Source of the DNA: Haloquadratum walsbyi J07HQW2
GTDB taxonomy: Archaea > Halobacteriota > Halobacteria > Halobacteriales > Haloferacaceae
DNA length: 64,000 nucleotides
Assembly (NCBI RefSeq): GCF_000415985.1
Contig: NZ_KE356561.1
Coordinates: 1,369,025-1,433,024, forward strand
Direction of reading: 5' to 3'
In this document: in pieces, positions 18,441 to 28,698 of the stretch
Layout of the letters: every line of letters begins with the position of its first letter
Position numbering within the stretch: the stretch's first letter is position 1
Program-made: the position numbers and the translations under genes
The notes under the pieces: model-generated
Database searches by the model: none
Seen by the model: the letters and a program-made list of their open reading frames with translations, nothing else
Told to the model about the DNA's origin: nothing

Positions 18441-19929
18441 GAGCAGGTGCAATACCACGGCCTGAAGCCCGTGGATACGCACCGTCACTCTGTAACACAT
18501 CCCACTAGCTACGACACGGCTGGATATTCTACAGTATTTAACAAACAGGAGTTCATAACATTAAGGACTGGATGCCAACCACACGCCGAACCTACGTTAC
18601 GTTTGTCGTATCCAGAACCACTCGCAAGTGGCTGATGCACTCGACAGACACGGCTGGTCAGCATCCAAACTGTGGAACGTCGCTAACTACTATGCCCGCC
18701 AACAGTGGGATGAAACCGGTGAAATACCCGCTGAAAAAGAACTCAAACACGAACTGAAAACACGTGCAAAATACAACGGACTGCATAGTCAGTCCAGTCC
18801 AGTCAGAAAGTTTTAGAAGAGCTTTCAGAAGCCTTCAGTTCATGGTTTGGCTCCAACGATGACCGGGACAGGACACCCACCGGGCTACCGCAAACGTAAC
18901 TATTACGATACGACAGTAACAGAGTACACGAAGAACACCCACGCTCCACCGTGACGTGAAGAAGAAAGGCATCGCATCCGCACGACACAAAATACGACAG
19001 AATCCGTCTGAGCAAAGGTAAAATCACAAAACGGACGTGACTTCATCCTTTGCGAATACCAAGCACCACCAGAAGCAACGCTGAAGACCGTTCAACAAGT
19101 CCGTGCTGTCTGGTGTAGCTACAAGCAGCAGTGGGAGTGGGAGTTACACGTGGTTTGTGACGAAGAAATTGCCACTGCCACTGAATCGCCCGGTGACAAC
19201 CCAGCAGGTGTCGACCTTGGCATTTGTAACCCTGCTGCTGTCGCGTTCTCCGACGATGCCTTGCTGTACTCTGGAGATGCACTCCGCGAGGACAAGCACT
19301 ACTTCCAGTGCGAAGAATATCAGACTGAAGGACCGTGCGGTCCGTCACGCAAAGCACAGTGGGCACAAGAGAAACTAGCCAAACGAAAAGACCACTTCCT
19401 TCACGCCCTCTCAAAAGACATCGTAGAACGGTGTGTTGAACACGATGTAGGAACGATAATCGTGGGTGACCCCAGTGGTGTCGATGAAGACGATTGGATT
19501 GGGGTCGGCACGGCAACAAGCGGTTGGATAACTGGGCATATAAACGGGTAATGAACCTCATCGACTACAAAGCCCGTGAGCGTGGCGTCGAGGTTGAGAT
19601 GCCCGACGAGTGGGGCACATCATCGTCGTGTAGCGTGTGCGGACACGAAGACGATGACAGTCGTGTCGAACGTGGCTTGTGGAAGTGCGACCGCTGTGGT
19701 GTCGTCGCACACGGAGATGTGAACGGAGCCGATAACATCAGGCAGAAAACGCTACCCGTAACTCCCCCACTCGGGGATAGCGGTAACGGCTGTTTGGCCC
19801 AGCCACGCGTCATTCAGTTCAGCCGGACTCACGGTCACGGATTCCAACCGCGAGCCACCGTCGAATGACGCTGAAACCGTAATATCCCAATGCTTGGGAT
19901 TCCTCCGCCTTCAGGCGGGGGAGGAGGTC
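18441..19929 (+). mobile_element. decayed IS1341/IS605-family element (tnpB only)
   Basis: The left side has the imperfect palindrome CCACGG...CCGTGG (18455-18474). The right side has the hairpin CCTCCGCC-TTCA-GGCGGGGGAGG (19902-19925) typical of the IS200/IS605 superfamily right ends. Between them lies a broken tnpB and no tnpA. Exact ends are approximate, since these elements lack terminal inverted repeats and target duplications. GC is above the flanks. Confidence 0.75.
18560..19868 (+). pseudogene. tnpB: tnpB (RNA-guided nuclease) pseudogene
   Basis: TnpB segments appear in successive frames. An N-terminal piece has GWSASKLWNVANYYARQQWDE. A RuvC-I piece has PAGVDLGICNPAAVAF and FLHALSKDIVERCVEHDVGT. 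A C-terminal piece has a zinc ribbon (CSVCG, CDRCG) and the RuvC-III DVNGADNIRQK, ending at 19868. At least three frameshifts separate them, so no intact protein can be made. TnpB proteins are guided by an RNA from the element's 3' end; that right-end hairpin survives here. Confidence 0.85.
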
Positions 19930-20192
19930 AACCTCCGTACGGTTGTATACGATTGAGTTGTCTAGATATGCCGATCAATATAAACAGAATTTCATATAAA
20001 CTATCTTAGAAGTGCGTTTGTTATTTATCCTACCCAAATACATCTGATGAATTTGTATGATGTATTCGCGTCAGCATCAGGCAGCTAGTACATCGGATAT
20101 CGTGATAATAAATTAATATTCCAGTAGGGATAGCAGTGATACGGTTCCCTCAGAACGTAACTAACGGTATTAGAAGATAATGGTGGCAGCAA

Positions 20193-20412
20193 TTACTCTC
20201 TTGATCTGAGATGTTCACAATCACCTACATGAACAGTCCTTGTTCCGCTATCGGGTTGTACAGTCAGTGCACCAGGAGCCTGAAGATCGACAGCAACATC
20301 TTGAGTAATCTCTCTGGAGGTCGTGATACGTACCCGTTGATCAAGTGCCGTACTATATGTCCGCCATGCGCTCGGAATATCCTCTGTATCGATTGGACTC
20401 GTAAGCTCAGCA
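20193..20412 (-). pseudogene. birA: C-terminal fragment of a biotin protein ligase gene
   Basis: On the minus strand a frame running to the TAA at 20193-20195 encodes FAELTSPIDTEDIPSAW, YSTALDQRVRITT, GALTVQPDSGTRTVHVGDC and EHLRS. This matches the C-terminal SH3-like domain of haloarchaeal BirA-type ligases (W..Y..TLG.RVRV...GTRRV..GDC.HLR). An in-frame TAA lies just upstream, and no catalytic domain (GRGRxGRxW) is present. The gene remnant stops just short of the asd promoter. Confidence 0.6.
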
Positions 20413-20536
20413 AACGAGAGTTACTTCGGTTATTTGCACCGTTAAGCTATCATCGGAGACCATTACAGCACATTAGTTTATCATGAACACGGAGAAATCC
20501 AAACCGGCTTATGTAAGTGATACCCATATTTTCAGT

Positions 20537-21571
20537 ATGACAGTTCGCGTTGGAATTCTTGGTGCAACAGGGGCGGTCGGACAGCGGTTCATCAAATTAC
20601 TCACCGACCACGATACGTTTGAACTTGCAGCACTCACCGCCTCAGAGTCGAGTGTTGGGAAACAGTACCGCGAGGCGGCAAAGTGGCGCATCAATACACC
20701 AATTCCCGATGATATCGGGTCAATGACGGTAAAACCGACAACACCAGATGGTATTTCTGACGAGATCGATTTACTCTTCTCATCATTGCCATCTGACGTT
20801 GCTGCTGACGTTGAACCGGCGTTTCTCGAGGCAGGATACGTTGTTTCATCGAATTCTTCAAATGACCGAATGTCTGCAGATATTCCGTTGACAATTCCAG
20901 AAATCAATCCAGGACATCTAGATCTAATTGAACTGCAGCGTGATAATCGAGGCTGGGATGGAGCTCTCGTTAAAAATCCAAACTGCTCGACAATCACGAT
21001 GGTACCAACGCTTGCTGCGCTGGATCAATTTGGGCTAGAGTCGGTGAATGTTTCAACGCTTCAAGCAGTCTCAGGAGCAGGATACTCTGGAGTAACGTCG
21101 ATGGAGATTATTGACAATACAATTCCATACATCGGTGGTGAGGAACCAAAGATGCAACAGGAATCTCGAAAGTTGCTCGGTGAGTTTGATGGTGCTTCAG
21201 TGTCACTGCATGAGATGGACGTCGCTGCTTCCTGTAATCGGATTCCGACACTTGATGGACATCTTGAAAATGTTTTCGCCAAAACAAAAGCAGATATCAG
21301 CACTGAAGATGTTATTGAGGCGATGGAGTCGGTTCCTGGCGCAGAGCTTCCGTCCTCACCTGATCAGTTAATTCATGTATTCGATGACCCGAGTCGACCA
21401 CAGCCACGGCTTGATCGCGAGCGTGGTAATGGTATGCAGATATCTGCTGGGGGAGTCACAGTGACAGACGCCGGATTGAAATACAACTGCCTTGCACACA
21501 ATACTATTCGTGGAGCCGCGGGTGCTTCACTACTTAATGGTGAATTGTTAGTCGACGCCGGGTGGGTGTAA
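20537..21571 (+). CDS. asd: aspartate-semialdehyde dehydrogenase
   Basis: Reduces aspartyl phosphate to aspartate semialdehyde for lysine, threonine and methionine synthesis. From ATG 20537 the protein starts TVRVGILGATGAVGQRFI (NADP-binding) and has the active-site block NPNCSTITMVPTLAAL with the catalytic Cys, QAVSGAGYSGV and HEMDVAASCNRIP. About 344 residues is normal. An upstream in-frame ATG at 20483 would add 18 residues that do not fit the family. It is flanked by gene debris and not in an operon. Confidence 0.94.
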   Translation: MTVRVGILGATGAVGQRFIKLLTDHDTFELAALTASESSVGKQYREAAKWRINTPIPDDIGSMTVKPTTPDGISDEIDLLFSSLPSDVAADVEPAFLEAGYVVSSNSSNDRMSADIPLTIPEINPGHLDLIELQRDNRGWDGALVKNPNCSTITMVPTLAALDQFGLESVNVSTLQAVSGAGYSGVTSMEIIDNTIPYIGGEEPKMQQESRKLLGEFDGASVSLHEMDVAASCNRIPTLDGHLENVFAKTKADISTEDVIEAMESVPGAELPSSPDQLIHVFDDPSRPQPRLDRERGNGMQISAGGVTVTDAGLKYNCLAHNTIRGAAGASLLNGELLVDAGWV

Positions 21572-21691
21572 GGCAATTTATTTACTCAAATGGGACTAGT
21601 GCCTGCGTATTCGGATTGTATATGCTGGGAACATTTTATAACCAGTGTACGATAGGATAGATTCAAATAAGTATATACTAACGTTGAGATG

Positions 21692-22711
21692 CTATATCAC
21701 GCGGTTTTTGAGTGATTTGTCAGTATCAAATCTGCGGACATTTTCTGCAACAATATCTGCGAGTCGCTCCCAATACTGTGGGGTATGACCTGAGTTATGT
21801 GGTGTGATGAGGACATTCTCAAAATCCCACAACGGATGCGACGGGGGGAGTGGCTCTGGGTCCGTCACATCAAGTAATGCACCACGGATCTCACTTGCTT
21901 GAATTGCCCGTACGAGTGCATCAGTATCAACAATGGGACCACGAGCAATGTTAATTAATACAGCCTCTGGTGGCATTGTACGAAATGCTTCTGCATCAAA
22001 CAGTCCAGCCGTTAGATCTGACAGTGGACAAGCAATAACAACGTATTCAGAGCGTGCAAGTGCTTCGTACACCGCGGCGTCCTCAAAACCAACAACTTCG
22101 TCTGTTGGACCACCCTTCTCTGGCGAGTAGCGAACGCCGATGGTGTGTACGTCAAATGGTTTCAGTCGTTTCGTTACTGCTGTCCCAATTGTTCCGAGAC
22201 CGAGAACGCAGACGGTCGAATCTTTGAGCTCATATGATTGAAATGACCGCCACTCGCTACGCTCACCCCGGCGCCATGCGAGATGGAATTGGCGGGCAAA
22301 TGAAAGGATACCACCAATAACATGTTCAGAAATATTCGGTCCATGCACGCCTGAGGCATTTGTGACAGCAATATCTGCGGTTTCAAACGCATCTGTCTGG
22401 AGATGACCTGTCCCGGCATATACGCAGCCAAAGAGTGATAGATTATCTGCAACAACTGGATTTTCGGCTGATATATTGTGATCTGGTCCAAGTGCAACAC
22501 CCGTCGGTAGTGAATGCCCAGTCACAATTTGTGCATTTGCAAGTAACTCTCGCTCCTCGACTGGAGTTTGAGCAAGCGTAATTGTTTGGTCAGGCAAACG
22601 CTCGCGCAAACACTCAACATACTCCTCGGCGGGGAGTCCGTGTATTTTCTGTTTGAGCACAACAACACCCGGGTCGGGGGTATTCGCATTGGTTACATCC
22701 GTCATCAACAT
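21692..22711 (-). CDS. D-2-hydroxyacid dehydrogenase
   Basis: NAD(P)-dependent dehydrogenase of the D-3-phosphoglycerate dehydrogenase/glyoxylate reductase family. The 339 residues have GVHGPNISEHVIGG, the Rossmann motif VCVLGLGTIGTAV (about residue 165), INIARGPIVDTDAL with the catalytic Arg, and TPHNSGHTP with the catalytic His. Start ATG 22711 or 22705. Substrate unknown; a link with the class V aminotransferase at 30.4 kb (hydroxypyruvate/serine) is conceivable but they are not adjacent. Confidence 0.88.
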   Translation of the reverse strand: MLMTDVTNANTPDPGVVVLKQKIHGLPAEEYVECLRERLPDQTITLAQTPVEERELLANAQIVTGHSLPTGVALGPDHNISAENPVVADNLSLFGCVYAGTGHLQTDAFETADIAVTNASGVHGPNISEHVIGGILSFARQFHLAWRRGERSEWRSFQSYELKDSTVCVLGLGTIGTAVTKRLKPFDVHTIGVRYSPEKGGPTDEVVGFEDAAVYEALARSEYVVIACPLSDLTAGLFDAEAFRTMPPEAVLINIARGPIVDTDALVRAIQASEIRGALLDVTDPEPLPPSHPLWDFENVLITPHNSGHTPQYWERLADIVAENVRRFDTDKSLKNRVI

Positions 22712-22794
22712 ACAGGCGTACTCACGACCAGGATATATCAGTTATTGCTCATTGACTTCATGAGTAATTGATTCAGAAAAACCCGCAGTCACGG

Positions 22795-22805
22795 TATTTA
22801 ATATC
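22795..22805 (+). promoter_or_regulatory. TATA box of the flavoprotein gene
   Basis: TATTTAATATC centred about 30 bases before the ATG at 22829. Archaeal transcription starts about 26 bases after the TATA centre, so the mRNA would be leaderless or nearly so. Confidence 0.5.
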
Positions 22806-22828
22806 CGTCCAGACGATATGATATACAT

Positions 22829-24262
22829 ATGGAGCGATTCGATGTTGCTGTCGTCGGTGGAGGTCCAGCGGGTGCAGCAGCCGCGCATGCAGCCGGTATG
22901 AATGGTGCCTCTGCGATAGTCCTCGAACGCGGTGTCCCACGCGCGGACCGACCAGATCAACTTGGTCCTGATTCGACTGATGCTGCTGGAATTCTTGATT
23001 ATTGGGTTGATATCATGGGTGTTGACCCTGAGGAATTTCCTGACGATGTGATTCTTGATGAACTCGATCAAGCAACATTTATTGGACCGACAGAGTCTCT
23101 AACGCTTGAGTCAACAGGGATTGACTCCTCATATGATAGCTTTGGATTCTGCATGCATCGCGCGCGTTTCGATGATTTTCTCCGCAAGCGCGCTGAAGAT
23201 GCTGGCGCCACGTATCGTGTTGGCACAGCCGTTCGAGATGTCAATACAAGCGCTAATCGAATCGCTGCGACAGACGGTGGTATAGCAGCTGACGTGTCAC
23301 ATAACCAGAATATGGAACCGCGACATACGATTCAGCTTGCTGATAACACTGATATTGGGGCATCAGTCGTTATTCTTGCCGACGGACCACAGCGACAGGT
23401 GACGAATCGTGTTCTCGATACGTATGTCCCATTTGATGTGACTGATCGGTTATCGACTCGTGAAGCAAATCATATTGCATATCAAGAACACCGTGAACTG
23501 CCTGATGCGGTCGCTGAAGAGGTCTCAGGCTCAATTCTATTTTGGTGGGGACACATGCCTGGACATACAGCGTATCCATGGATCTTCCCAAATGATGGGA
23601 ATATCGCACGGATTGGATTGACGATGCCGATTGGGATGACAATCGATGAGGTCTCCAATCCAGAGTCATATCCGTTGCTCAGCGCTGATGATGACCAGCT
23701 CCCGCGTGGAAGTGAATACATTGAACGTCTTCTTGACCAGGAGTATGGTGACCGATACGACATTCCTGAAGATTTCCCACTTGTAGAGGATCGTGGAAAA
23801 GATGATGGGACTGAAACATATGCCATCTCATCAACACAACCAATTGATTCGCCAACGGAAGCAGGCATTCTTATTGTTGGTGGAGCAATGGGGACGACGT
23901 CAGCATTTCACGAGGGGGGTGATCATACGGCGATGCGGACAGGTGCTATTGCTGGTGAAGTTGCCGCTACAGGGGAAATTGAAACATATAATGATCGCTG
24001 GAAAGACGCTATTGGCGATGAGATCCTCCGAAACGTCGCAATGGCTGATATTGTCCGTGAGTATGAGCCAGATGACTGGGATTGGGCGTTTTCTACAGCA
24101 CAGTCACTTCTTGATGACTCTGCAGGATATGGTATATTTGATATCGATAATCTCACCGCTGGGATTGGTGCTGCTCGGCTCTTAACCAAATATAAACGAA
24201 CGAAATTCCGCTATCGAAATAATAAATATGTCCAGATTCGTGAATCAGAGTATACAACCTGA
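22829..24262 (+). CDS. geranylgeranyl-reductase-type FAD oxidoreductase
   Basis: The 477 residues begin with an FAD-binding motif VAVVGGGPAGAAAAHAAG and carry SFGFCMHRARFDDFLRKRAEDAG, VVILADGPQR and a GD-type second FAD motif near GILIVGGAMG...EGG. This is the pattern of the digeranylgeranylglycerophospholipid reductase (GGR) family, which saturates the isoprenoid chains of archaeal lipids. Haloarchaea have several paralogues with unknown substrates, so lipid reduction is likely but unproven. The C-terminal 100 residues are an acidic helical extension. A TATA box fits a leaderless start. Confidence 0.85.
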   Translation: MERFDVAVVGGGPAGAAAAHAAGMNGASAIVLERGVPRADRPDQLGPDSTDAAGILDYWVDIMGVDPEEFPDDVILDELDQATFIGPTESLTLESTGIDSSYDSFGFCMHRARFDDFLRKRAEDAGATYRVGTAVRDVNTSANRIAATDGGIAADVSHNQNMEPRHTIQLADNTDIGASVVILADGPQRQVTNRVLDTYVPFDVTDRLSTREANHIAYQEHRELPDAVAEEVSGSILFWWGHMPGHTAYPWIFPNDGNIARIGLTMPIGMTIDEVSNPESYPLLSADDDQLPRGSEYIERLLDQEYGDRYDIPEDFPLVEDRGKDDGTETYAISSTQPIDSPTEAGILIVGGAMGTTSAFHEGGDHTAMRTGAIAGEVAATGEIETYNDRWKDAIGDEILRNVAMADIVREYEPDDWDWAFSTAQSLLDDSAGYGIFDIDNLTAGIGAARLLTKYKRTKFRYRNNKYVQIRESEYTT

Positions 24263-24619
24263 GCGTGACCGGTGAGGCACAACAGCCATTACCACTCGAT
24301 GTCTACTTTCTATCACACACCCTTTGTCCCCGTCCGAGTACTTCTATCATAGGAGCGATGAGTAGACGGCGAACCCGGGTGTGTAATATACATGGGTTTG
24401 TCCGTACCCACCAACGGATCGCCTGACACGAGGGTTTCCCGGCTGACATAGCATGCCGCTGAAGGATGACGCCGGCCGTTAGTGTTCCGGGCGACATTAA
24501 CATCTTTAACGTTATACTTTAAATACTGATAGTGTCTCGAAGAATAGGTGGTATAGAACATCAAAAGCGACCAGCGGATCACCTACTACTTCGGCACTCG
24601 TGGAAGTTCGAAGCCGACC
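24263..24619. other. intergenic with GC-rich block, left flank of integrated element
   Basis: 24300-24500 is clearly more GC-rich than the gene to its left. It ends at a stretch (TATTTAAAGTATAACGTTAA on the minus strand, about 24510-24532) that could drive transcription both ways. On the minus strand, open frames with high-quality composition exist in two frames at once (about 24303-24503 and 24313-24582), more consistent with conserved DNA or RNA than a definite protein. No tRNA was found. Confidence 0.4.
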
Positions 24620-25159
24620 ATGGAGGAGATAGATTCCTTTATCACCGAGGAAATGGGACTGCTTCGGGACGACGGCGGTGCCAAATGGACCGAGGGGATC
24701 ACCGAGCTCATCATGCTCGGCATGGACTCCTGGCGACAAGGTCAGGTCGAACGGGCCCACCTTGTTTCACCCGAGCGCGTGGAGTCGCTCGAAGAACGGA
24801 ACCGTGAGCTCCGTGAGAAAGTCAGCGATCTTAAAGCGAAAGTCGACAAGCTGGATCGAGACGACGGGAAGATCGACGCCGCCGTCCGGGTACAGCGCAT
24901 TGAAGCTTCGATCCTGAAGATTCTGTGTAACAATATCGGGGCCAAATCTCCCAACTATATGAGCATCGAGGCGGTCGCCGATAAGACCGGTCACGACTAC
25001 GACACTGTCGTTCACTACGCGGTTATGCTGGCGAGAGTCGAGTTTGGAGGCTACGTCCAGTTCGACCGGATGGAGGAGAATATCAAGGTCCAACGCGAGG
25101 ATGCCTACGAGAAATACTGTGAGGCCGCCGGTATCGATGGAGTCACACTCGATGGATGA
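24620..25159 (+). CDS. coiled-coil protein linked to integrase, unknown function
   Basis: The 179 residues have a central coiled coil (about 60-100, ERNRELREKVSDLKAKVDKL) followed by a helical region resembling a winged helix (SIEAVADKTGHDYDTVVHYAVML). It is higher in GC than the core genome. It overlaps the integrase start by several bases (integrase ATG 25152, this stop 25159), so the pair is co-expressed. A regulator or excisionase-like helper is a guess from position; no family is recognised. Confidence 0.6.
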   Translation: MEEIDSFITEEMGLLRDDGGAKWTEGITELIMLGMDSWRQGQVERAHLVSPERVESLEERNRELREKVSDLKAKVDKLDRDDGKIDAAVRVQRIEASILKILCNNIGAKSPNYMSIEAVADKTGHDYDTVVHYAVMLARVEFGGYVQFDRMEENIKVQREDAYEKYCEAAGIDGVTLDG

Positions 25160-26317
25160 CGATGCGATTGGGGAGATCGTCGGCGAGCTACGGGACGAGA
25201 TCAAAGAGCTGAGACAGGAAAACCAGCGGCTCCGAGATGAGGCTGATGCGGAGGACGTGAAGCCACCAGCACCATCCAACGACGAGATCGTAGAGTCGTT
25301 CTTTACCGAGAAGAACTACGCCGAGTCGTCCGAGCGACCGAAACGGTTCTCTATCAAATACTTCCGAGCCCACATCGATGACATAGATCTCAGAGATGCT
25401 ACCACAAGCCATGCTCTCGACTTCGCCAACAACTGGACGGGCGAAAGTAAGCCCCCGAAACGGGCGACGATGCTCACCTACCTCAGGAATATCAAAGTTC
25501 TCTACGACTGGATGATGCGACACGACTGGGGCCCGATGAGAACGTCGTCGAAGACGCACGAGACCGGTACAAGTCACAGAACCGGAGTCGTATCAAGAGG
25601 TCGGGCCAACACAATAGGACGGTCATTAAACCCGAAGAGTACCTCCAGCTCGTACGCTCGAACATGGGGACGCGTAAGAAATCGTTCCTCGTGCTGGCCG
25701 CCAAGACGGGACTCCGCCGGAAAGAACTGGTCTCGCTGAGAGTCCAAGATCTCGACCTCGAGAAACAGGTCGTGTACAACCGCTCTCCGAAGGGAGTCGG
25801 TGAGGTACGAGTTCCGAAGGATAGTGCCGATCAGAAGCTCCTCGACGACGAGGCCGTGTCTGCGATAGAGGATTGGCTCGACACCCGTGAGGCCACGCTT
25901 GAGCGGCTTGAGGAACGGGGACACGAGGGTCGGCGAGGCGACGGGGCGAAGCCCGATAGCGAGTGGCTCTACCCGAACGACGCAGGTGAGAAGTTGGACC
26001 CGATGTCGATGTCCCGGTGGTGGGACAAAGCGACGAACAGGGCACACCACCGAGTCAAAGACGATGATCCAGAGTTATCCGAGAAGTTCGCCTCGTTCAC
26101 GTGCCACGACGCACGACGGTGCTACACCTCGTGGCTGAACTGGAACAGTTGTCCCCGCGACGTGATCCAGGCCCTACGAGGGGACGCTGAGGGGGATATG
26201 GTGGCCCTCTATACCCAACACGGTGAAGACCAGGTCCGACGGGAGTACGAGAAGGCGATGCCGACTCTCGGCTTATATTTGGGTAGTTTGGTCCATCCTC
26301 GGTTCTCGACCGATTAA
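25152..26317 (+). pseudogene. tyrosine recombinase/integrase, frameshifted
   Basis: The first frame gives a coiled-coil start and a SAM-like core-binding domain (FFTEKNYAESSERPKRF, TMLTYLRNIKVLYDWMMRHDWGP). After 25531-25534 the protein continues in another frame as DENVVEDARDRYKSQNRS, then the catalytic domain with Arg in TGLRRKELVSL, CHDARRCYTSWL and the tyrosine in MVALYTQHG. One lost base in a C run restores a full integrase of about 388 residues. All catalytic residues survive, so the break may be recent or a sequence error. Confidence 0.8.
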
Positions 26318-26522
26318 CGAGTAGACCACTTAGTCGCAGTATGGGGTATAATTGTATGTACGTATTGGCGCGTAAGTACGTATGTGCGGGATAATAGAGG
26401 GTTAGTTCAGACACAGACTGTGAGTGCCGGTCAACCGTTTGTGAGTGGCACCTTCTCAATCTCCCGATAATACTACTCTGAGCCCCACACCCGTCCGTCA
26501 ACCGAAAAACGAACCCGACATC

Positions 26523-27485
26523 TCACTCGTGGACTTCTGTTCCTGTCCGAAAGCTCGTGAGCTCGTCAATTCGACCCTCAAGATCCTCGATCTCTTGGCG
26601 TAGTTCCTCGGCATCTTCACCCTCCGTCGCCGCGAGCTGTTCTTTGAGGCCCTGGAGGCGTGTCTCCTTGACCTCCTCGTCGACGTCGACTTTGCGGACG
26701 TACTCGCTCTCCTCGATGTCGTACACATCCGCCTCGGGCAAGTCTGTGACTTCTAACGCGTCGTCGACCTTGCTCCGATCGATACCAGTCACACGCTCGC
26801 GGTCGATCCCTTCAGCCTCCAGCTTCGCCAACACCTCATCCTCACCTTTCAGCGACCGATTGCGACGGGTCGTGCGCTGAACAGAGCCGAACGGACCACT
26901 CACCGGACGGTCGTGGTGAAGCCGGGTCAGGAGCACCTCAGCGACATCCTGGCGGAGATCGTTGGCGTTGCGCTGGACATCCGATAACAGCGTGTAGAGG
27001 TTCACCAGCGCGTCCGTCTCCATCTCCGACAACGTGGTCACGTCGTGGCGCTCAAGGGCGTCAACGAGCAAGAGAGCGTCCGCATACACGTCCAAATCCG
27101 GTTCTGACCGTTCTTCGGGCTCGGCATCGGTATCGAGAATCTGTGTTGAGGTCGGGCCGTCCATTTCGGTGATCACGCCCGCGTCCTCGTCGATCTCGAA
27201 CTTGGGATGTAGGCTCAACACCGTCGGGTACGGGTCCGCGTCAGCTGGGAGCCGATCAAGTTCGAAGCCGCCCGGCTCGTCGGTGATACGTCGGTACAAC
27301 GTCTCAAACTGGTCGCGCTGAAGTGACCGCTTCTCGGCTGTGTTCTCTCCGGTGATGATGACGCATTGCTCCTGTACGTCGTCGATCCGGAATCGGTCGT
27401 GCGACAGCGGCGTAATCAGCGTAGCATCCTCGGGGAGATCGTCAAGTTCGTCGAGGAGCGTATGCCAGTTCACGTTGAAAGCCAT
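26523..27485 (-). CDS. integrated-element protein, unknown function
   Basis: The 320 residues begin MAFNVNWHTLLDELDDLPED, have an N-terminal region with RFRIDDVQEQCVIITG and an asparagine/arginine central part (QRTTRRNRSLKGEDE), and end with a coiled coil (KETRLQGLKEQLAAT, EELRQEIEDLEGRIDELTS). No membrane segment or enzymatic motif. GC is high like the integrase genes. I do not recognise a named family. It lies convergent with the first integrase and divergent from the second. Confidence 0.6.
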   Translation of the reverse strand: MAFNVNWHTLLDELDDLPEDATLITPLSHDRFRIDDVQEQCVIITGENTAEKRSLQRDQFETLYRRITDEPGGFELDRLPADADPYPTVLSLHPKFEIDEDAGVITEMDGPTSTQILDTDAEPEERSEPDLDVYADALLLVDALERHDVTTLSEMETDALVNLYTLLSDVQRNANDLRQDVAEVLLTRLHHDRPVSGPFGSVQRTTRRNRSLKGEDEVLAKLEAEGIDRERVTGIDRSKVDDALEVTDLPEADVYDIEESEYVRKVDVDEEVKETRLQGLKEQLAATEGEDAEELRQEIEDLEGRIDELTSFRTGTEVHE

Positions 27486-27646
27486 ATTCAGGCGAACGCA
27501 GACGGAGGGTAAAACCGTGAGGGACGCTTCTCGGGCCAGTCGAGGTCGTAGCTTGGGTGGCTGGTGGCATGAATGACTTGATGGGTATCAAACACGGGAC
27601 TGTCGGCGAAGAATAAATGTGCATTATGTACAAATAGCACAGCTAA

Positions 27647-28698
27647 ATGGTGAGTGTCAGAATGTCAAAAAAGCGAATAAACATCAGCGTCGATCCCGAC
27701 GTCCACGCCAAAGCCAAGCAACTGGGGCTTAATGTCTCCGGTGTTGCTGAACACGCCCTCCGAACCTACGTCCAGACGCTTCAACACAGCGACCAGTACC
27801 CATCCTCACCCGTCATAACCATACCGGCTGACTCTGCTGGCGACGAATCTCCCACCCCCAATATGACCCAGCACGCAGAGTCATCTGTCGAGGAGATCCC
27901 GACCGACTACGAGAATTATGCGAGAACCGTCCTGAATCGCGACGACACGACGCTCAACCAGCACCGCCGATACATCGGTGGCTCCTGCGCCACGCTGAAG
28001 AACCACCCCACGCGATCGCCGAAGCGGACATCATCGGATACCTGGAGTCCGAACAGCCTATGAGCGACTCGAAAAAGAACAACATCCTCTCGGCGTTGCG
28101 CGTGTTTTTCGGCGAGTACCTCGACCGTGACGTGGCTGACGAGTTCGAGATGCCAACGACGGGTCCCAGCCCAACCCACGTGCCGACGAAAGATGAGCTT
28201 CAGACCTTCTACGCGGCCATCGAGCAACCCAAGTACCGAACGATTTTTTTGATGTACGCCACCTCGGGGCTCCGCTCGACCGAGCTGTTAGAGCTCACCA
28301 TGGAGGACATCAACGTGGAGATGCGGATGCTCGTGCCCGACAAGCAATCCGAGGTCAAGAAAACATGGGCATCATTCTACAACGAGGAGGCCGAAGCCGC
28401 TTTCGAGGCGTTCAAACCCCATCGTGACCCCGACGACGAACGAATCTTTCAGGACAGCAAGCCGACGGTAAATAAGACCTTTCGTGATCTCTCTGAAGAA
28501 TCTGGTGTGAAGGTTACGCCGCAGATGCTTCGACGATGGTTCGCCTCTGAGATGGCCTCGCTCGGTGTGGACGCCAGCTACATCGATGCCTTTTGCGGGC
28601 GCACGCCGACCTCTGTACTGGAACAATACTATCTGGACTACTCGCCACGCAAACTCAAACAGATCTACCATGACGCTGGATTAACCATTCTTGAGTGA
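27647..28698 (+). pseudogene. RHH-domain/integrase fusion, frameshifted
   Basis: Residues 6-45 (KKRINISVDPDVHAKAKQLG...VAEHALRTYV) are a CcdA-like ribbon-helix-helix domain. In the same frame follows the start of a recombinase core-binding domain (DYENYARTVLNRDDTTLNQHRRYIGG). Near 27985 the frame shifts to EEPPHAIAEADIIGYLESEQ and an integrase catalytic domain with Arg in ATSGLRSTELLEL, MLRRWFASEM and Tyr in EQYYLDY. One frameshift joins all parts. The catalytic fragment could restart at ATG 28060. Confidence 0.7.
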
